NCBI GenBank assembly: GCA_949372655.1
Contig: CASIAI010000001.1
Location: 325,279-389,278, forward strand
Source: Candidatus Poseidoniaceae archaeon
Lineage (GTDB): Archaea; Thermoplasmatota; Poseidoniia; Poseidoniales; Poseidoniaceae
Length of the DNA stretch: 64,000 bases
Direction: 5' to 3'
Below, piece after piece: positions 19,745-29,027 of the stretch (the stretch's first letter is position 1; each line of letters starts with the position of its first letter). The position numbers were made by a program, and so were the translations under genes. The notes below the pieces were generated by a model that had not been told where the DNA came from, did no database searches, and saw nothing but the letters and a program-made list of their open reading frames with translations.

Positions 19745-20239
19745 TTAAACTGTGCGTGTATTAACGAAATATCGTACGTAGATCATGCCTAAAAAACCAA
19801 CAAATATGATTGTTATAGAGCCCATAGCATAACTATCTGCACCATTCCAGGAATCTAAATCAAATAAATCACCATCACCTTTAGTAGATAAATACCATAC
19901 CAAGTAAGCAGAAATGGAAGTCATTACCCCCACCATTGCCATTATTATATATTTTACATGCTTAGGGAGAGATTTACCTGTTGAATAATAATCAAACATT
20001 TGCGCTCCAAAGAATTTATTGGTGAGAGTCCATCTAAATAGCCTCTCGTTTGATAAAGAAAACATAAACGCTGCAGGTACTGCCCAAGAGACAGTTGGCC
20101 ACCCAGGAATAAATATCCCTATTAATGCAAATAAAGTAAATAATGAACCAAGGGATTGAAAGATAATACTCTTTACCTTACTGTTAGAAACACAATATCT
20201 TTCGACTACCAATTCGATATTGGAAAGTGGTTCGCCCAT
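19745..20239 (-). CDS. DUF454/YbaN-like membrane protein
   Basis: SLGSLFTLFALIGIFIPGWPTVSWAVPAAFMFSLSNERLFRWTLTNKFFG pattern. Confidence 0.75.
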   Translation of the reverse strand: MGEPLSNIELVVERYCVSNSKVKSIIFQSLGSLFTLFALIGIFIPGWPTVSWAVPAAFMFSLSNERLFRWTLTNKFFGAQMFDYYSTGKSLPKHVKYIIMAMVGVMTSISAYLVWYLSTKGDGDLFDLDSWNGADSYAMGSITIIFVGFLGMIYVRYFVNTRTV

Positions 20240-20299
20240 AGATACCGGTTTAATTATTCATTATCAATAATAGGTATCCCAAATTATTTCAATTTCTGA

Positions 20300-21211
20300 C
20301 TATTTGGAAGATATCCACTGTGAGACAAGGCTTTCTGCAAATCGGTCTTGTTGAATACCAGTGTGGCTTATTGGTCTTACTACGACCAACATGTCAATTT
20401 CTCCACCCCATGTTCCGGATGCTGCACAAAGTACTTCTCCGACCTTAAATCCATCAGCATCAGAACTCAATGTTAGACTTCTTAATTCATAAAGCCGAAC
20501 ATCTAAATTATACTCATCTCCAGAGCCAGAAGCAGCGTATGTATGTTTGTCGGCCGCAATTATCTCTACAAGGTTCATTTCGTCTGAATCTAAGTTTAGA
20601 ACAATCTGCTCATCTAATAATTCAACCGCTTGTTTTAACCTAGACTGTTCCATATTGAAAATATCAGCTAAATCAAGAGATGTAGATGCTGATCCAAATT
20701 GGCTAAATTGATGAGGAAGGCGCAACTTCATCGACTGAACTACTTCGACATTTAATCCGCCGTCAGATGGAATCATAACCCAAGTATACTGACTTCCAGA
20801 AGGAAAAATCGGGGCATTAGGGTTCTCTTTGAGTAGTGGCTCTCCCCACTCTGAAGGAGATATCGGCTCAGAGGCAGGAACAAAACCCCCGGCAAATAAA
20901 ATCATACATAGTGAAATAACGACATAAATCCTTAATCTAGTGAACTGTTGCCAAGAAACTCTACCTGCTGGACTTACCAATGAAATGAGCAATATCACTG
21001 GTAAAATAATCAATATACCCCAAGGTACTATCCATAATAGCAGAATACAAATGACTAGTGTTTCAATTCCGTATTCACCAATAATATCATTTCTATCAAA
21101 GTCTTGACCATTTGATTCGGATTTTTTCTTGTTGAATAGTACCAAGCCTACTATTGCTACCAAAAGTAGGAGCGTTGTAATCACACCACCAAGCATTTCG
21201 ACCCTCAACAC
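20300..21211 (-). CDS. Hypothetical membrane protein with extracellular domain
   Basis: Three predicted hydrophobic segments followed by a ~180-aa soluble domain. Confidence 0.65.
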   Translation of the reverse strand: MLRVEMLGGVITTLLLLVAIVGLVLFNKKKSESNGQDFDRNDIIGEYGIETLVICILLLWIVPWGILIILPVILLISLVSPAGRVSWQQFTRLRIYVVISLCMILFAGGFVPASEPISPSEWGEPLLKENPNAPIFPSGSQYTWVMIPSDGGLNVEVVQSMKLRLPHQFSQFGSASTSLDLADIFNMEQSRLKQAVELLDEQIVLNLDSDEMNLVEIIAADKHTYAASGSGDEYNLDVRLYELRSLTLSSDADGFKVGEVLCAASGTWGGEIDMLVVVRPISHTGIQQDRFAESLVSQWISSK

Positions 21212-21295
21212 TGCACATATGTTCTATTGAAAGAGGCTTTCGTAATTTCTAGCATTGAACGGTAGATTGTCAAATGATAACTTCAAGGCCAAACC

Positions 21296-22324
21296 ATGTC
21301 GGAAGTAGTGCTAGAGTTGGAGGATGCTGCTTTTAGGCATTCAATATCTTCTAGAAGTATATCCAAACCTTTCGGTAAAAAACAAGGCTCAGGTATATTT
21401 TCAATCAATCTTAAGATTCGCGAAGGGCAGATTTTAGGCTTGGTTGGCCCTAATGGTGCAGGAAAAACAACGTTGATGCGGATTCTAGCTGGTATTTTTC
21501 CAATTCAGAAAGGTAAGATAATGATTAAAGATTCCAAATCTAATGATTTATCTCCAATTTCCGAAATGGAACTCCGTTCCGTAGTTGGCCATATGCCTGA
21601 GCAAGTTCGGTGGCAAGGAAAAGTTTCTGTCAAAAGAACTTTACAAGATATTGCTGAAATGCGTGGTGTATCTTATCGCGTAGATGGAATTATTGCAATG
21701 GTTGGACTATCCGAAATTAAAGACTCGCCACTAGACCAACTCAGCCAAGGAATGAGACAACGATTAACTTTAGCCAGCGCCCTATTAGGTTCTCCAAAAA
21801 TTCTCTTACTAGATGAGCCCTTCAACGGCTTAGACCCGGTAGCAATAAGAGCATTTGAGAAATTATTAGTTGAACTAGCAAAAAAAGGAGTTTCAATAAT
21901 AATATCCTCCCATAGAGTCGCTGGAATGGCCCACCTAGTTGACAGATTAGCATTACTCCATAGAGGTCAGCTACTAATCGAAGGAACTCTAAAAGACATT
22001 GAAACGGAATTCGGATTAGATGACAGAATAGAAATCCAAGGAATTGGAGAATTACCTGACTTTAACAAAATATTAACATCAGCGGAATCTATTTTGGAAA
22101 GTCGAAAGTCGGAAGAAGGATGGAGTGTAGTAATTCGAAATCAAGACGAGAGTTTACTAAAAAAATTAGTCTCCTCGAATGTAGAAATTACTACATGGAA
22201 AACCAAAGATACAGATATCTTAGAAATGATATGCTCTGCAACTGGCCAAGAATTAGATGAGATTGGTTTTGGAGTCATAGATTCTACTATGATGCCTTAC
22301 AAAAATAGAGGTGAGGAAGAATGA
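21296..22324 (+). CDS. ABC transporter ATP-binding protein (exporter type)
   Basis: Walker A GPNGAGKTT, LSQGMRQRLTLASALLG, ILLLDEPFNGLDP. Confidence 0.93.
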   Translation: MSEVVLELEDAAFRHSISSRSISKPFGKKQGSGIFSINLKIREGQILGLVGPNGAGKTTLMRILAGIFPIQKGKIMIKDSKSNDLSPISEMELRSVVGHMPEQVRWQGKVSVKRTLQDIAEMRGVSYRVDGIIAMVGLSEIKDSPLDQLSQGMRQRLTLASALLGSPKILLLDEPFNGLDPVAIRAFEKLLVELAKKGVSIIISSHRVAGMAHLVDRLALLHRGQLLIEGTLKDIETEFGLDDRIEIQGIGELPDFNKILTSAESILESRKSEEGWSVVIRNQDESLLKKLVSSNVEITTWKTKDTDILEMICSATGQELDEIGFGVIDSTMMPYKNRGEEE

Positions 22325-23151
22325 ATGACCTCCAAAAAGTTAGAACTGTTGCATTAAGGCATCTTTCGAACAAGTTATTCTCCACCAGAATGGCAATCAT
22401 GTTACCGATTTTGATTCTTTTCATCCCAGGAATGGCTTGGGGTTTTTCAGATCCAAAGGTGATGCTACCGGGAGGGATTACTCCTTCATCTGCAACCGAA
22501 GTTATGTTCTATACTAGCCTTGGAATTGTCTTTGGAGCAACTATGTGCTCGGTTTTACTATCCTTTGATGGTGTGAGTAAAGATAGAGCAAGTGGAGTTT
22601 TAGAAATAAAACTCTCACAACCAATGGCTCGCTCATATCAGTCAACAGCACTAGTGATAGGTCATTGGTTTGCAATACTGATACCGACATGGCTTTTGTG
22701 GGCTATATCATTCATCATTGTAAATTACAGAATGGGTGATTGGCCAAGTATTGTAGATACTTTGACTTCTTTTATCTCTGTAGCCTTGATATTATTATGG
22801 TATGTTTTATTTTCTCTAATCGCATCAACTCATGCTAAAGAGCAAGGAACATCAATAGCATTTGGAGTAGGTGTTTGGTTTCTATTTACCTTCCTATGGG
22901 CACTTGTAACCACTATGGTAGCATTCGCTTCTGGCGTATCGATAGGAGAGGAAAATAACCCACAATGGATTGACTTAGAAGGAATATTAGATTTATTTTC
23001 TCCTAATGGGGTTTTTCATCACTTACTTGAAACCCGCCTAACCGATGTTGAAAGAGGAGTTTCTCCAGTTATTTCATGGATTGCTGCTCTAATTTGGAGT
23101 ATTATACCTTGGTATTGGTTTAATTCTAGGATGAAGTCTATACAACCATAA
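22321..23151 (+). CDS. ABC-2-like transporter permease
   Basis: ATGA overlap with upstream ATPase; SFDGVSKDRASGVLEIKLSQPMARSYQSTALVIG pattern of ABC-2 permeases. Confidence 0.85.
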   Translation: MNDLQKVRTVALRHLSNKLFSTRMAIMLPILILFIPGMAWGFSDPKVMLPGGITPSSATEVMFYTSLGIVFGATMCSVLLSFDGVSKDRASGVLEIKLSQPMARSYQSTALVIGHWFAILIPTWLLWAISFIIVNYRMGDWPSIVDTLTSFISVALILLWYVLFSLIASTHAKEQGTSIAFGVGVWFLFTFLWALVTTMVAFASGVSIGEENNPQWIDLEGILDLFSPNGVFHHLLETRLTDVERGVSPVISWIAALIWSIIPWYWFNSRMKSIQP

Positions 23152-23212
23152 ACTGAAAATTGGCATTCATTAAGGCCGAAGAGTATTAGGCAAGCATAGA
23201 ATAGGCGATAGC

Positions 23213-25150
23213 ATGGCAGGAAACCGTTTCGCTGTACATTCGACTGCAATTGGACTAATTATTCTTATGATTATGATGACTCTTACCCCTCTAGCGGAAG
23301 ATTCTCAACTAGAAGAAAAAGAATCTTTTGAAACTAGTGGAAGGCAACTGGATGACATAGATTGCTCTGGATATACATTCGAAGATCTGTTCGATTACAA
23401 CTTCGCTTTATTCCAAATTGATATTGGAGATGATTGGGCTACCTCGAGTATGGCTGCAACTGCGTATGTCAACGGTAGTAACTCCGCAACGGTTAGAGAA
23501 AATTTAGATGGTCTCTTTGATGGTGCACCCGGAGGAAATAACTCTTGGATAAGTACCGATGAAAGAGAAGCGGTTAGAGAAATTGGCCCGAAATGTATTG
23601 TTGATATGGATACGCGACTTGGAATGCGTGAAGGAATTTCTCATCGTGGGGGAGTTGACTGGAACGACTTTGAATTCGTAGAAGAGGGTATAGCACTTGA
23701 TGAAGTTGACTTGGTTCCTACCGGGCACTCCGAACAACGTAATTGTCAAAACCTACTAGCAGCAGCTAACTGCACAGAAGTTCCGGTAACTGTTACAGAC
23801 GACCTTCAAATCATATTATTTGTGGCTAATGGCCAAGATAGTAATGTGAGATTTGACCAATTACCAAATCAAGGAGCCTCAGACTTCACCCTAGCCCTCA
23901 ACGTAACAAATATGACAAATGCTGACCTAATGCTAACATTCCCAGTCCTTCAAGGACTTAGGATTGCAAACTTTAGCATGCGTGATGATGGAGTTGAAAT
24001 TAATTCTTTTGAGCCAGAAGAAATCTATCTTCCTGATGGACGACTTAGAGTTAATCAACAAGTCAATTATGATAAAGCAGATTGGCCTGTTGGAAGGAAT
24101 CTATTTATTGATTTCACTACTTCAGCACCTGAATCTAATGATATCCCTCAATGGACTGGCGCTGCCCCTACTAACAACTCAATCGTTCCAATAGTGAATG
24201 GTGCAGAATACTCTGCAGTCCTGGGTGAAGATGTATCCACATGGGCAACTGACTCAAATGGTTGGAGCCTAGAATGTACATTCGCAGATATGGGATGGTC
24301 TTCGAGACAAAACCAAGATGGAGACTTGTTAGTCACCTCCCCATCCGGAACTGCCACCACTACTGCTGAATGTGCCATTAAAGACCCATTCGGTGCACAA
24401 AACAACGATACTCTAACATTCACATTTGGCCAACCATTCACTGCTACTGCAGAGATTAATGATGGCGAAAACATTGATTTCACTGTAACTTCAACTGGAA
24501 TGGTTAGCGAACTTAGTATTGCAGCACATGCTCATCAAATGCAAATCATGGGTACAATGAGGTCTGTTTCTCTAACTTCTGCCCCAGTAACCATTTCCCT
24601 GCCTATGGAAGGTCTAAGACCTGGAGGTGTTATGGTGATGGGAAGTGCTCAAAATAGTAATATGCTGGACTTCGATTTCATGCTAGACTTTGGATTAGAA
24701 AAGGTTAGTTTGCCTCCTGTCCTCGAAATTAAAGTAAACTTTGAAGGGGATAATGGAACATGGGATGCAAGTGGATTGAAGTTTACTTTGAAAGGCGAAG
24801 TAATTGACCCAGACGGTGAAACTGTTTCTCTATCCCTAACACTATGCGGTTCACAGGCTACTGACTTTACCAAAGTTGGAAAGAATTGGGAGATTGATGT
24901 TTCTATCGCAACCTGTGTCCAACAAGGAATTACAAACTTCGATGTATCTATCTCAGCAACAGATGAGTCAGGTGTTGTAAGCACTCTTAGTGTCGTAGTC
25001 AAAGATCCTTATGCCAATGAGGATAACTCACAAACTAATGATGGAGATAATACTGATTCTGAAAGCTCAGGATTACCTAGCGTTTCATTGATAGCCACTC
25101 TTTCTGTTACTCTTCTAGGGGCAGCCTTCGCTCGGAGAAAGCAGGAATAA
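23213..25150 (+). CDS. Large secreted/surface protein with C-terminal TM-Arg tail
   Basis: N-terminal signal-like segment, Thr/Asn-rich ectodomain, C-terminal GLPSVSLIATLSVTLLGAAFARRKQE. Confidence 0.75.
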   Translation: MAGNRFAVHSTAIGLIILMIMMTLTPLAEDSQLEEKESFETSGRQLDDIDCSGYTFEDLFDYNFALFQIDIGDDWATSSMAATAYVNGSNSATVRENLDGLFDGAPGGNNSWISTDEREAVREIGPKCIVDMDTRLGMREGISHRGGVDWNDFEFVEEGIALDEVDLVPTGHSEQRNCQNLLAAANCTEVPVTVTDDLQIILFVANGQDSNVRFDQLPNQGASDFTLALNVTNMTNADLMLTFPVLQGLRIANFSMRDDGVEINSFEPEEIYLPDGRLRVNQQVNYDKADWPVGRNLFIDFTTSAPESNDIPQWTGAAPTNNSIVPIVNGAEYSAVLGEDVSTWATDSNGWSLECTFADMGWSSRQNQDGDLLVTSPSGTATTTAECAIKDPFGAQNNDTLTFTFGQPFTATAEINDGENIDFTVTSTGMVSELSIAAHAHQMQIMGTMRSVSLTSAPVTISLPMEGLRPGGVMVMGSAQNSNMLDFDFMLDFGLEKVSLPPVLEIKVNFEGDNGTWDASGLKFTLKGEVIDPDGETVSLSLTLCGSQATDFTKVGKNWEIDVSIATCVQQGITNFDVSISATDESGVVSTLSVVVKDPYANEDNSQTNDGDNTDSESSGLPSVSLIATLSVTLLGAAFARRKQE

Positions 25151-25181
25151 ACAACTACAATTCAACAACAAAGTGATTTAC

Positions 25182-26610
25182 ATGTTCTCAGGTACAATTA
25201 ATTCAATGAGTCACGAAGGTGGCTTACTCCTCTCCTTTAGTGGGTCGTCTCCTGCTCTTGAATCAATTATCATTCGAGCTTCTGACGGTATATATATCGG
25301 TAAAATAGATGGTGTTCTAGGAAATTCTGAATCGCCAATTGCCCACGTTGGCCATATCGATCGTAAGTTAGACTTGGATTCGCTTATTGGTGAACAAGTT
25401 ACTATTCGACCAAAAAAGCCTCGTGAAGAGCGTTACCCCTCTCGTGATAGAGACGGTGGCGGCAGGAGAGAATTCGATAGAGGTTCTAGGGATGGCGGTC
25501 GTGGAAACTTCGATAGAGGTTCCAGGGATGGCGGTCGCGGAAACTTCGATAGAGGTTCCAGAGATAGAAGAAATGATTCGAATGATGGTGACTGGGATTG
25601 TCCAAAGTGCAATAATTCCAACTTTGCTAGACGTACTGAGTGTAACAGGTGCGGCGAGCCTCGTGGCGCTGGTGGCGGCCGAAGAGACGGCGGTCGTGGG
25701 AATTTCGACAGAAGGTCCAGAGATGGCGGTCGTAGAGACGGTGGTCGTGGAAACTTCGATAGAGGTTCCAGAGATAGAAGAAATGATTCAAATGATGGTG
25801 ACTGGGATTGTCCAAAGTGCAATAATTCCAACTTTGCTAGACGTACTGAGTGTAACAGGTGCGGCGAGCCTCGTGGCGCTGGTGGCGGCCGAAGAGGCGG
25901 CGGTCGTGGAAACTTCGATAGAGGTTCCAGAGATGGCGGTCGTAGAGACGGTGGTCGTGGAAACTTCGATAGAGGTTCCAGAGATGGCGGCCGAAGAGAT
26001 GGCGGTCGTGGAAACTTCGACAGAGGTTCTAGAGATAGTGGGAAAACTTTCGCTCATAATGACTGGGACTGTCCTAAATGTAACAATTCTAACTTTTCTT
26101 TCCGTAGAGACTGTAATCGCTGTGGTGAACCACGACCTGCGCGGCGGCGGCGGCGGTCGTAGAGACGGTGGCCGAGGAAATTTCGACAGAGGTTCTAGAG
26201 ATGGCGGCCGTAGAGACGGCGGCGGTGGCGGTGGCCGTAGAGACGGTGGCCGAGGAAATTTCGATAGAGGTTCCAGAGATGGCGGCCGTAGAGACGGCGG
26301 CGGTGGCGGTGACCGCAGAGACGGTGGCCGAGGAAATTTCGACAGAGGGTCCAGAGATGGCGGCCGTAGAGACGGCGGCGGTGGCGGTGACCGCAGAGAC
26401 GGTGGCCGAGGAAACTTCGATAGAGGTTCTCGAGAAGGAAGAGATTCTGGCCGTGGAGAGCGAAGAGAATTCTCTAATCGGGATGATAGTAGAACAAAGC
26501 CGGAAGAGAATAATTTCCGTAAGTCAAGGGGTAAAAGAGCAGGACATGCCCATAATAATGCCCCAAAGCCAATTGTTCCTCGTAAATTTAATCGAAATAG
26601 TGATGATTAA
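25182..26610 (+). CDS. Gar1-like domain + three RanBP2-type zinc fingers + RGG/RDGG repeat protein, apparent frameshift near 26143-26160
   Basis: N-terminus GTINSMSHEGGLLLSFSGSSPALESIIIRASDGIYIGKIDGVLGNSESPIAHVGHI...LIGEQVTIRPKK; zinc fingers DWDCPKCNNSNFARRTECNRCGEPR (x2) and DWDCPKCNNSNFSFRRDCNRCGEPR; RGG-type repeats continue in the next frame to 26610. Confidence 0.7.
25541..25960 (+). repeat. Imperfect tandem repeat, 210-bp unit (zinc finger + RGG), within the Gar1-like gene
   Basis: AAACTTCGATAGAGGTTCCAGAGATAGAAGAAATGATTC(G/A)AATGATGGTGACTGGGATTGTCC... starts at 25541 and again at 25751. Confidence 0.85.
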
Positions 26611-26635
26611 ATGATTCCCTCATAGAGCGGTACAT

Positions 26636-27676
26636 ATGAGCGCAGAAGAACATTACCTAAATGCTATCGAAGCATTGGAATTGGGCGATAGAGAGACTGC
26701 ACAAAAAGAAGCTAAGGCTGCAACTAAAATCGACCCTGAACATGTCGAAGCCTGGCAACTATACTCTGATGTTACCCTGCCTCTTCCGGGAGAGCCTGTC
26801 TCTCTAATGGACGCCTCCAAATCACTATCAGCGGTAAGAAAAGTGGTCGAATTAGAACCAACTCGCATAGATATGTGGGTAAGGGGAGGAAGACTTCTAG
26901 CCGATGAGTTAGGACTTCTAACCGATGCACTACAATGGTGGCAAGATGTACGGCACTATGCTCCAAATGAAGTCACTCCATTAATTGAGCAAGCTACAAT
27001 TCTTGCTGATATGGGACTATATGAAGAATCAAGACAACGACTTGAGACGATTATTGACGAGAACATGGATGTTGCTACTACTCAATATGGCCGTATTCAT
27101 CAGTTACTAGGACTTGTTAGAGCTGCAGCAAGTCAAGATGCTGCAATTCACTTCAAGCCGTGGGAAAAACGCCATGCTGGATGGTCAGCGATCGAAACAA
27201 AAATGAAGAAGCAACCTGCATCTGAAACTTTTATTTTTATGTTGACTACTGTACCGATTCTTTTTGCTGTTATTCTTCTGTCAAATGCCTTAGCAGGTCA
27301 AGGATGGGGTGCCTTTTGTCTAACTTCATTAGTTATTTTTGCCACCGTATTATTCGGTATGCGAATTGCCAAAAACCTATTCCGTTCAGTAAATAGGCCG
27401 GCTTTTAATCTTCTTAGAGCAATGAATTTTGAGTCTTCAACCGGCTTTTCAGTTATTCCCGAACATGTTAGAACCTCTGTTCTATGTATGTACATAATGC
27501 AGAGAAAACCCCTTGCTTGGCAAGAACGTATGTTGATGATAATAGAAGAGAAAAATAAAATTCCTAAAAACTGGCAACTAACAATGCCTGACTTTGAATC
27601 ACACTACGACGATCTTGGATATATCGAAGAAGAGGAAGAAGAAAATTCTGCTTCCAAATTCTGGGAAGAAGAATAA
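26636..27676 (+). CDS. TPR-repeat protein with central transmembrane segments
   Basis: TPR-like AEEHYLNAIEALELGDRETAQKEAKAATKIDPEHVEAW; TM segments FIFMLTTVPILFAVILLSNAL and AFCLTSLVIFATVLFGM. Confidence 0.75.
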   Translation: MSAEEHYLNAIEALELGDRETAQKEAKAATKIDPEHVEAWQLYSDVTLPLPGEPVSLMDASKSLSAVRKVVELEPTRIDMWVRGGRLLADELGLLTDALQWWQDVRHYAPNEVTPLIEQATILADMGLYEESRQRLETIIDENMDVATTQYGRIHQLLGLVRAAASQDAAIHFKPWEKRHAGWSAIETKMKKQPASETFIFMLTTVPILFAVILLSNALAGQGWGAFCLTSLVIFATVLFGMRIAKNLFRSVNRPAFNLLRAMNFESSTGFSVIPEHVRTSVLCMYIMQRKPLAWQERMLMIIEEKNKIPKNWQLTMPDFESHYDDLGYIEEEEEENSASKFWEEE

Positions 27677-27678
27677 CT

Positions 27679-28944
27679 TCATGTTCCAGCAGTATAATCA
27701 CTGAGATAGGCAACTTGGTCTGTTGTTAATACGTCAATCTTGAAACCAAGAGTTGCCAGTTTGGTCTTTGCCAATCCTTGGTCTTGTTCTAGAGATATAT
27801 CATAAACAACTGGTCCAAGTGACTCTCCTTCTTCAGCAAGGCGACATAGTGCAAGATATTGATTAGCAAATGACATATCCATTACCTCTGAAGGGTGCCC
27901 CTCAGCTGCTGCTAAATTGACAAGTCTTCCATCTGCTAAGATGAAAATTCTACGACCATCTGAAAGAGTATATTCAATATTATTCTCTCTTATAGTGCGG
28001 TTACTGACGCTCATTTCTTGAAGTTGTCCGATGTTAATTTCACAATCGTAGTGCCCTGTATTAGAAATAATTGCTCCTTCTTTCATAGAGGCAAAGTGGT
28101 GCTCGACTATTACATCCTTCATTCCGGTTGCAGTACAGAAAATATCTCCAAGTTTTGCAGCTTCGTCCATAGGCATTACTCTAAATCCATCCATGACTGC
28201 TCTGAGTGCTGGAAGTGGGTCAATTTCAGTAATAATTACATTAGCGCCCATTCCTCTAGCACGCATTGCCACTCCTCTACCGCAATGACCATATCCTGCA
28301 ACAACAAATGTCTTACCTGCAATAAGAACTGAAGTTGCTCTTAGAATCCCATCAATAGTAGATTGTCCTGTTCCATATACATTATCAAAATCCCACTTAG
28401 TAATTGCATCATTAACTGCTATTACTGGATACTTCAGGTCTCCTGCTTCACCCATTGCTCTTAGCCTATGCACACCTGTTGTTGTTTCCTCGGTTCCACC
28501 AATAACACCTGCAGCATATTCACTCTTTTCGCCATGAACCCTAACAATCAAGTCTGCTCCATCATCAAGTGTCAAAGTAGGTTTGAATTCTAGAGTCTTA
28601 TCGATGCACCAATAGAAGTCTTCATTGGATTGTCCATGCCAAGCGTGAACAGAATATCCTTCAGAAGCAAGCCATGCTGCTACATCATCTTGAGTTGATA
28701 GAGGGTTACATCCAGACCAGGAGATTTCTGCTCCTGCTGCAGCGATAGTCTCGATTAAAACTGCAGTTTCTTTAGTTACGTGTAAACATCCAGCAACACG
28801 CATTCCTGCTAATGGTTTTGTCTTCAAAGCTTCTTCTTGAAGAGCAGCTAATACTGGCATTCGGGCTCTCGCCCAGTCTACTCTAAGAGAACCACTCTCA
28901 GCAAGTTTGATATCGGCAACCGTGTAGGTGTCTGTCTTGTCCAT
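27679..28944 (-). CDS. ahcY: Adenosylhomocysteinase
   Basis: ADIKLAESGSLRVDWARARMPVL; KPLAGMRVAGCLHVTKETAVLIETI; GYGHCGRGVAMRARGMGA; NTGHYDCEI. Confidence 0.95.
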   Translation of the reverse strand: MDKTDTYTVADIKLAESGSLRVDWARARMPVLAALQEEALKTKPLAGMRVAGCLHVTKETAVLIETIAAAGAEISWSGCNPLSTQDDVAAWLASEGYSVHAWHGQSNEDFYWCIDKTLEFKPTLTLDDGADLIVRVHGEKSEYAAGVIGGTEETTTGVHRLRAMGEAGDLKYPVIAVNDAITKWDFDNVYGTGQSTIDGILRATSVLIAGKTFVVAGYGHCGRGVAMRARGMGANVIITEIDPLPALRAVMDGFRVMPMDEAAKLGDIFCTATGMKDVIVEHHFASMKEGAIISNTGHYDCEINIGQLQEMSVSNRTIRENNIEYTLSDGRRIFILADGRLVNLAAAEGHPSEVMDMSFANQYLALCRLAEEGESLGPVVYDISLEQDQGLAKTKLATLGFKIDVLTTDQVAYLSDYTAGT

Positions 28945-29027
28945 GATGTCGCCGACCAATAGTTACTTTTGAACCCATTGATGCTACTCGCCATACAATA
29001 TTAGCGAGATTAACAAAATTAGTGCTA

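Noticed and set aside
25541-25960. CRISPR array
   Set aside because: The repeats are coding, 210-bp imperfect units with zinc-finger codons, not short repeats separated by unique spacers.
25433-26057. Antisense and alternate-frame ORFs over the zinc-finger/RGG gene (25433-25831 -, 25788-26057 -, 25627-25815 -, 26168-26614 +)
   Set aside because: Low-complexity repeat composition keeps all frames open; only the zinc finger/RGG frames show recognisable motifs.
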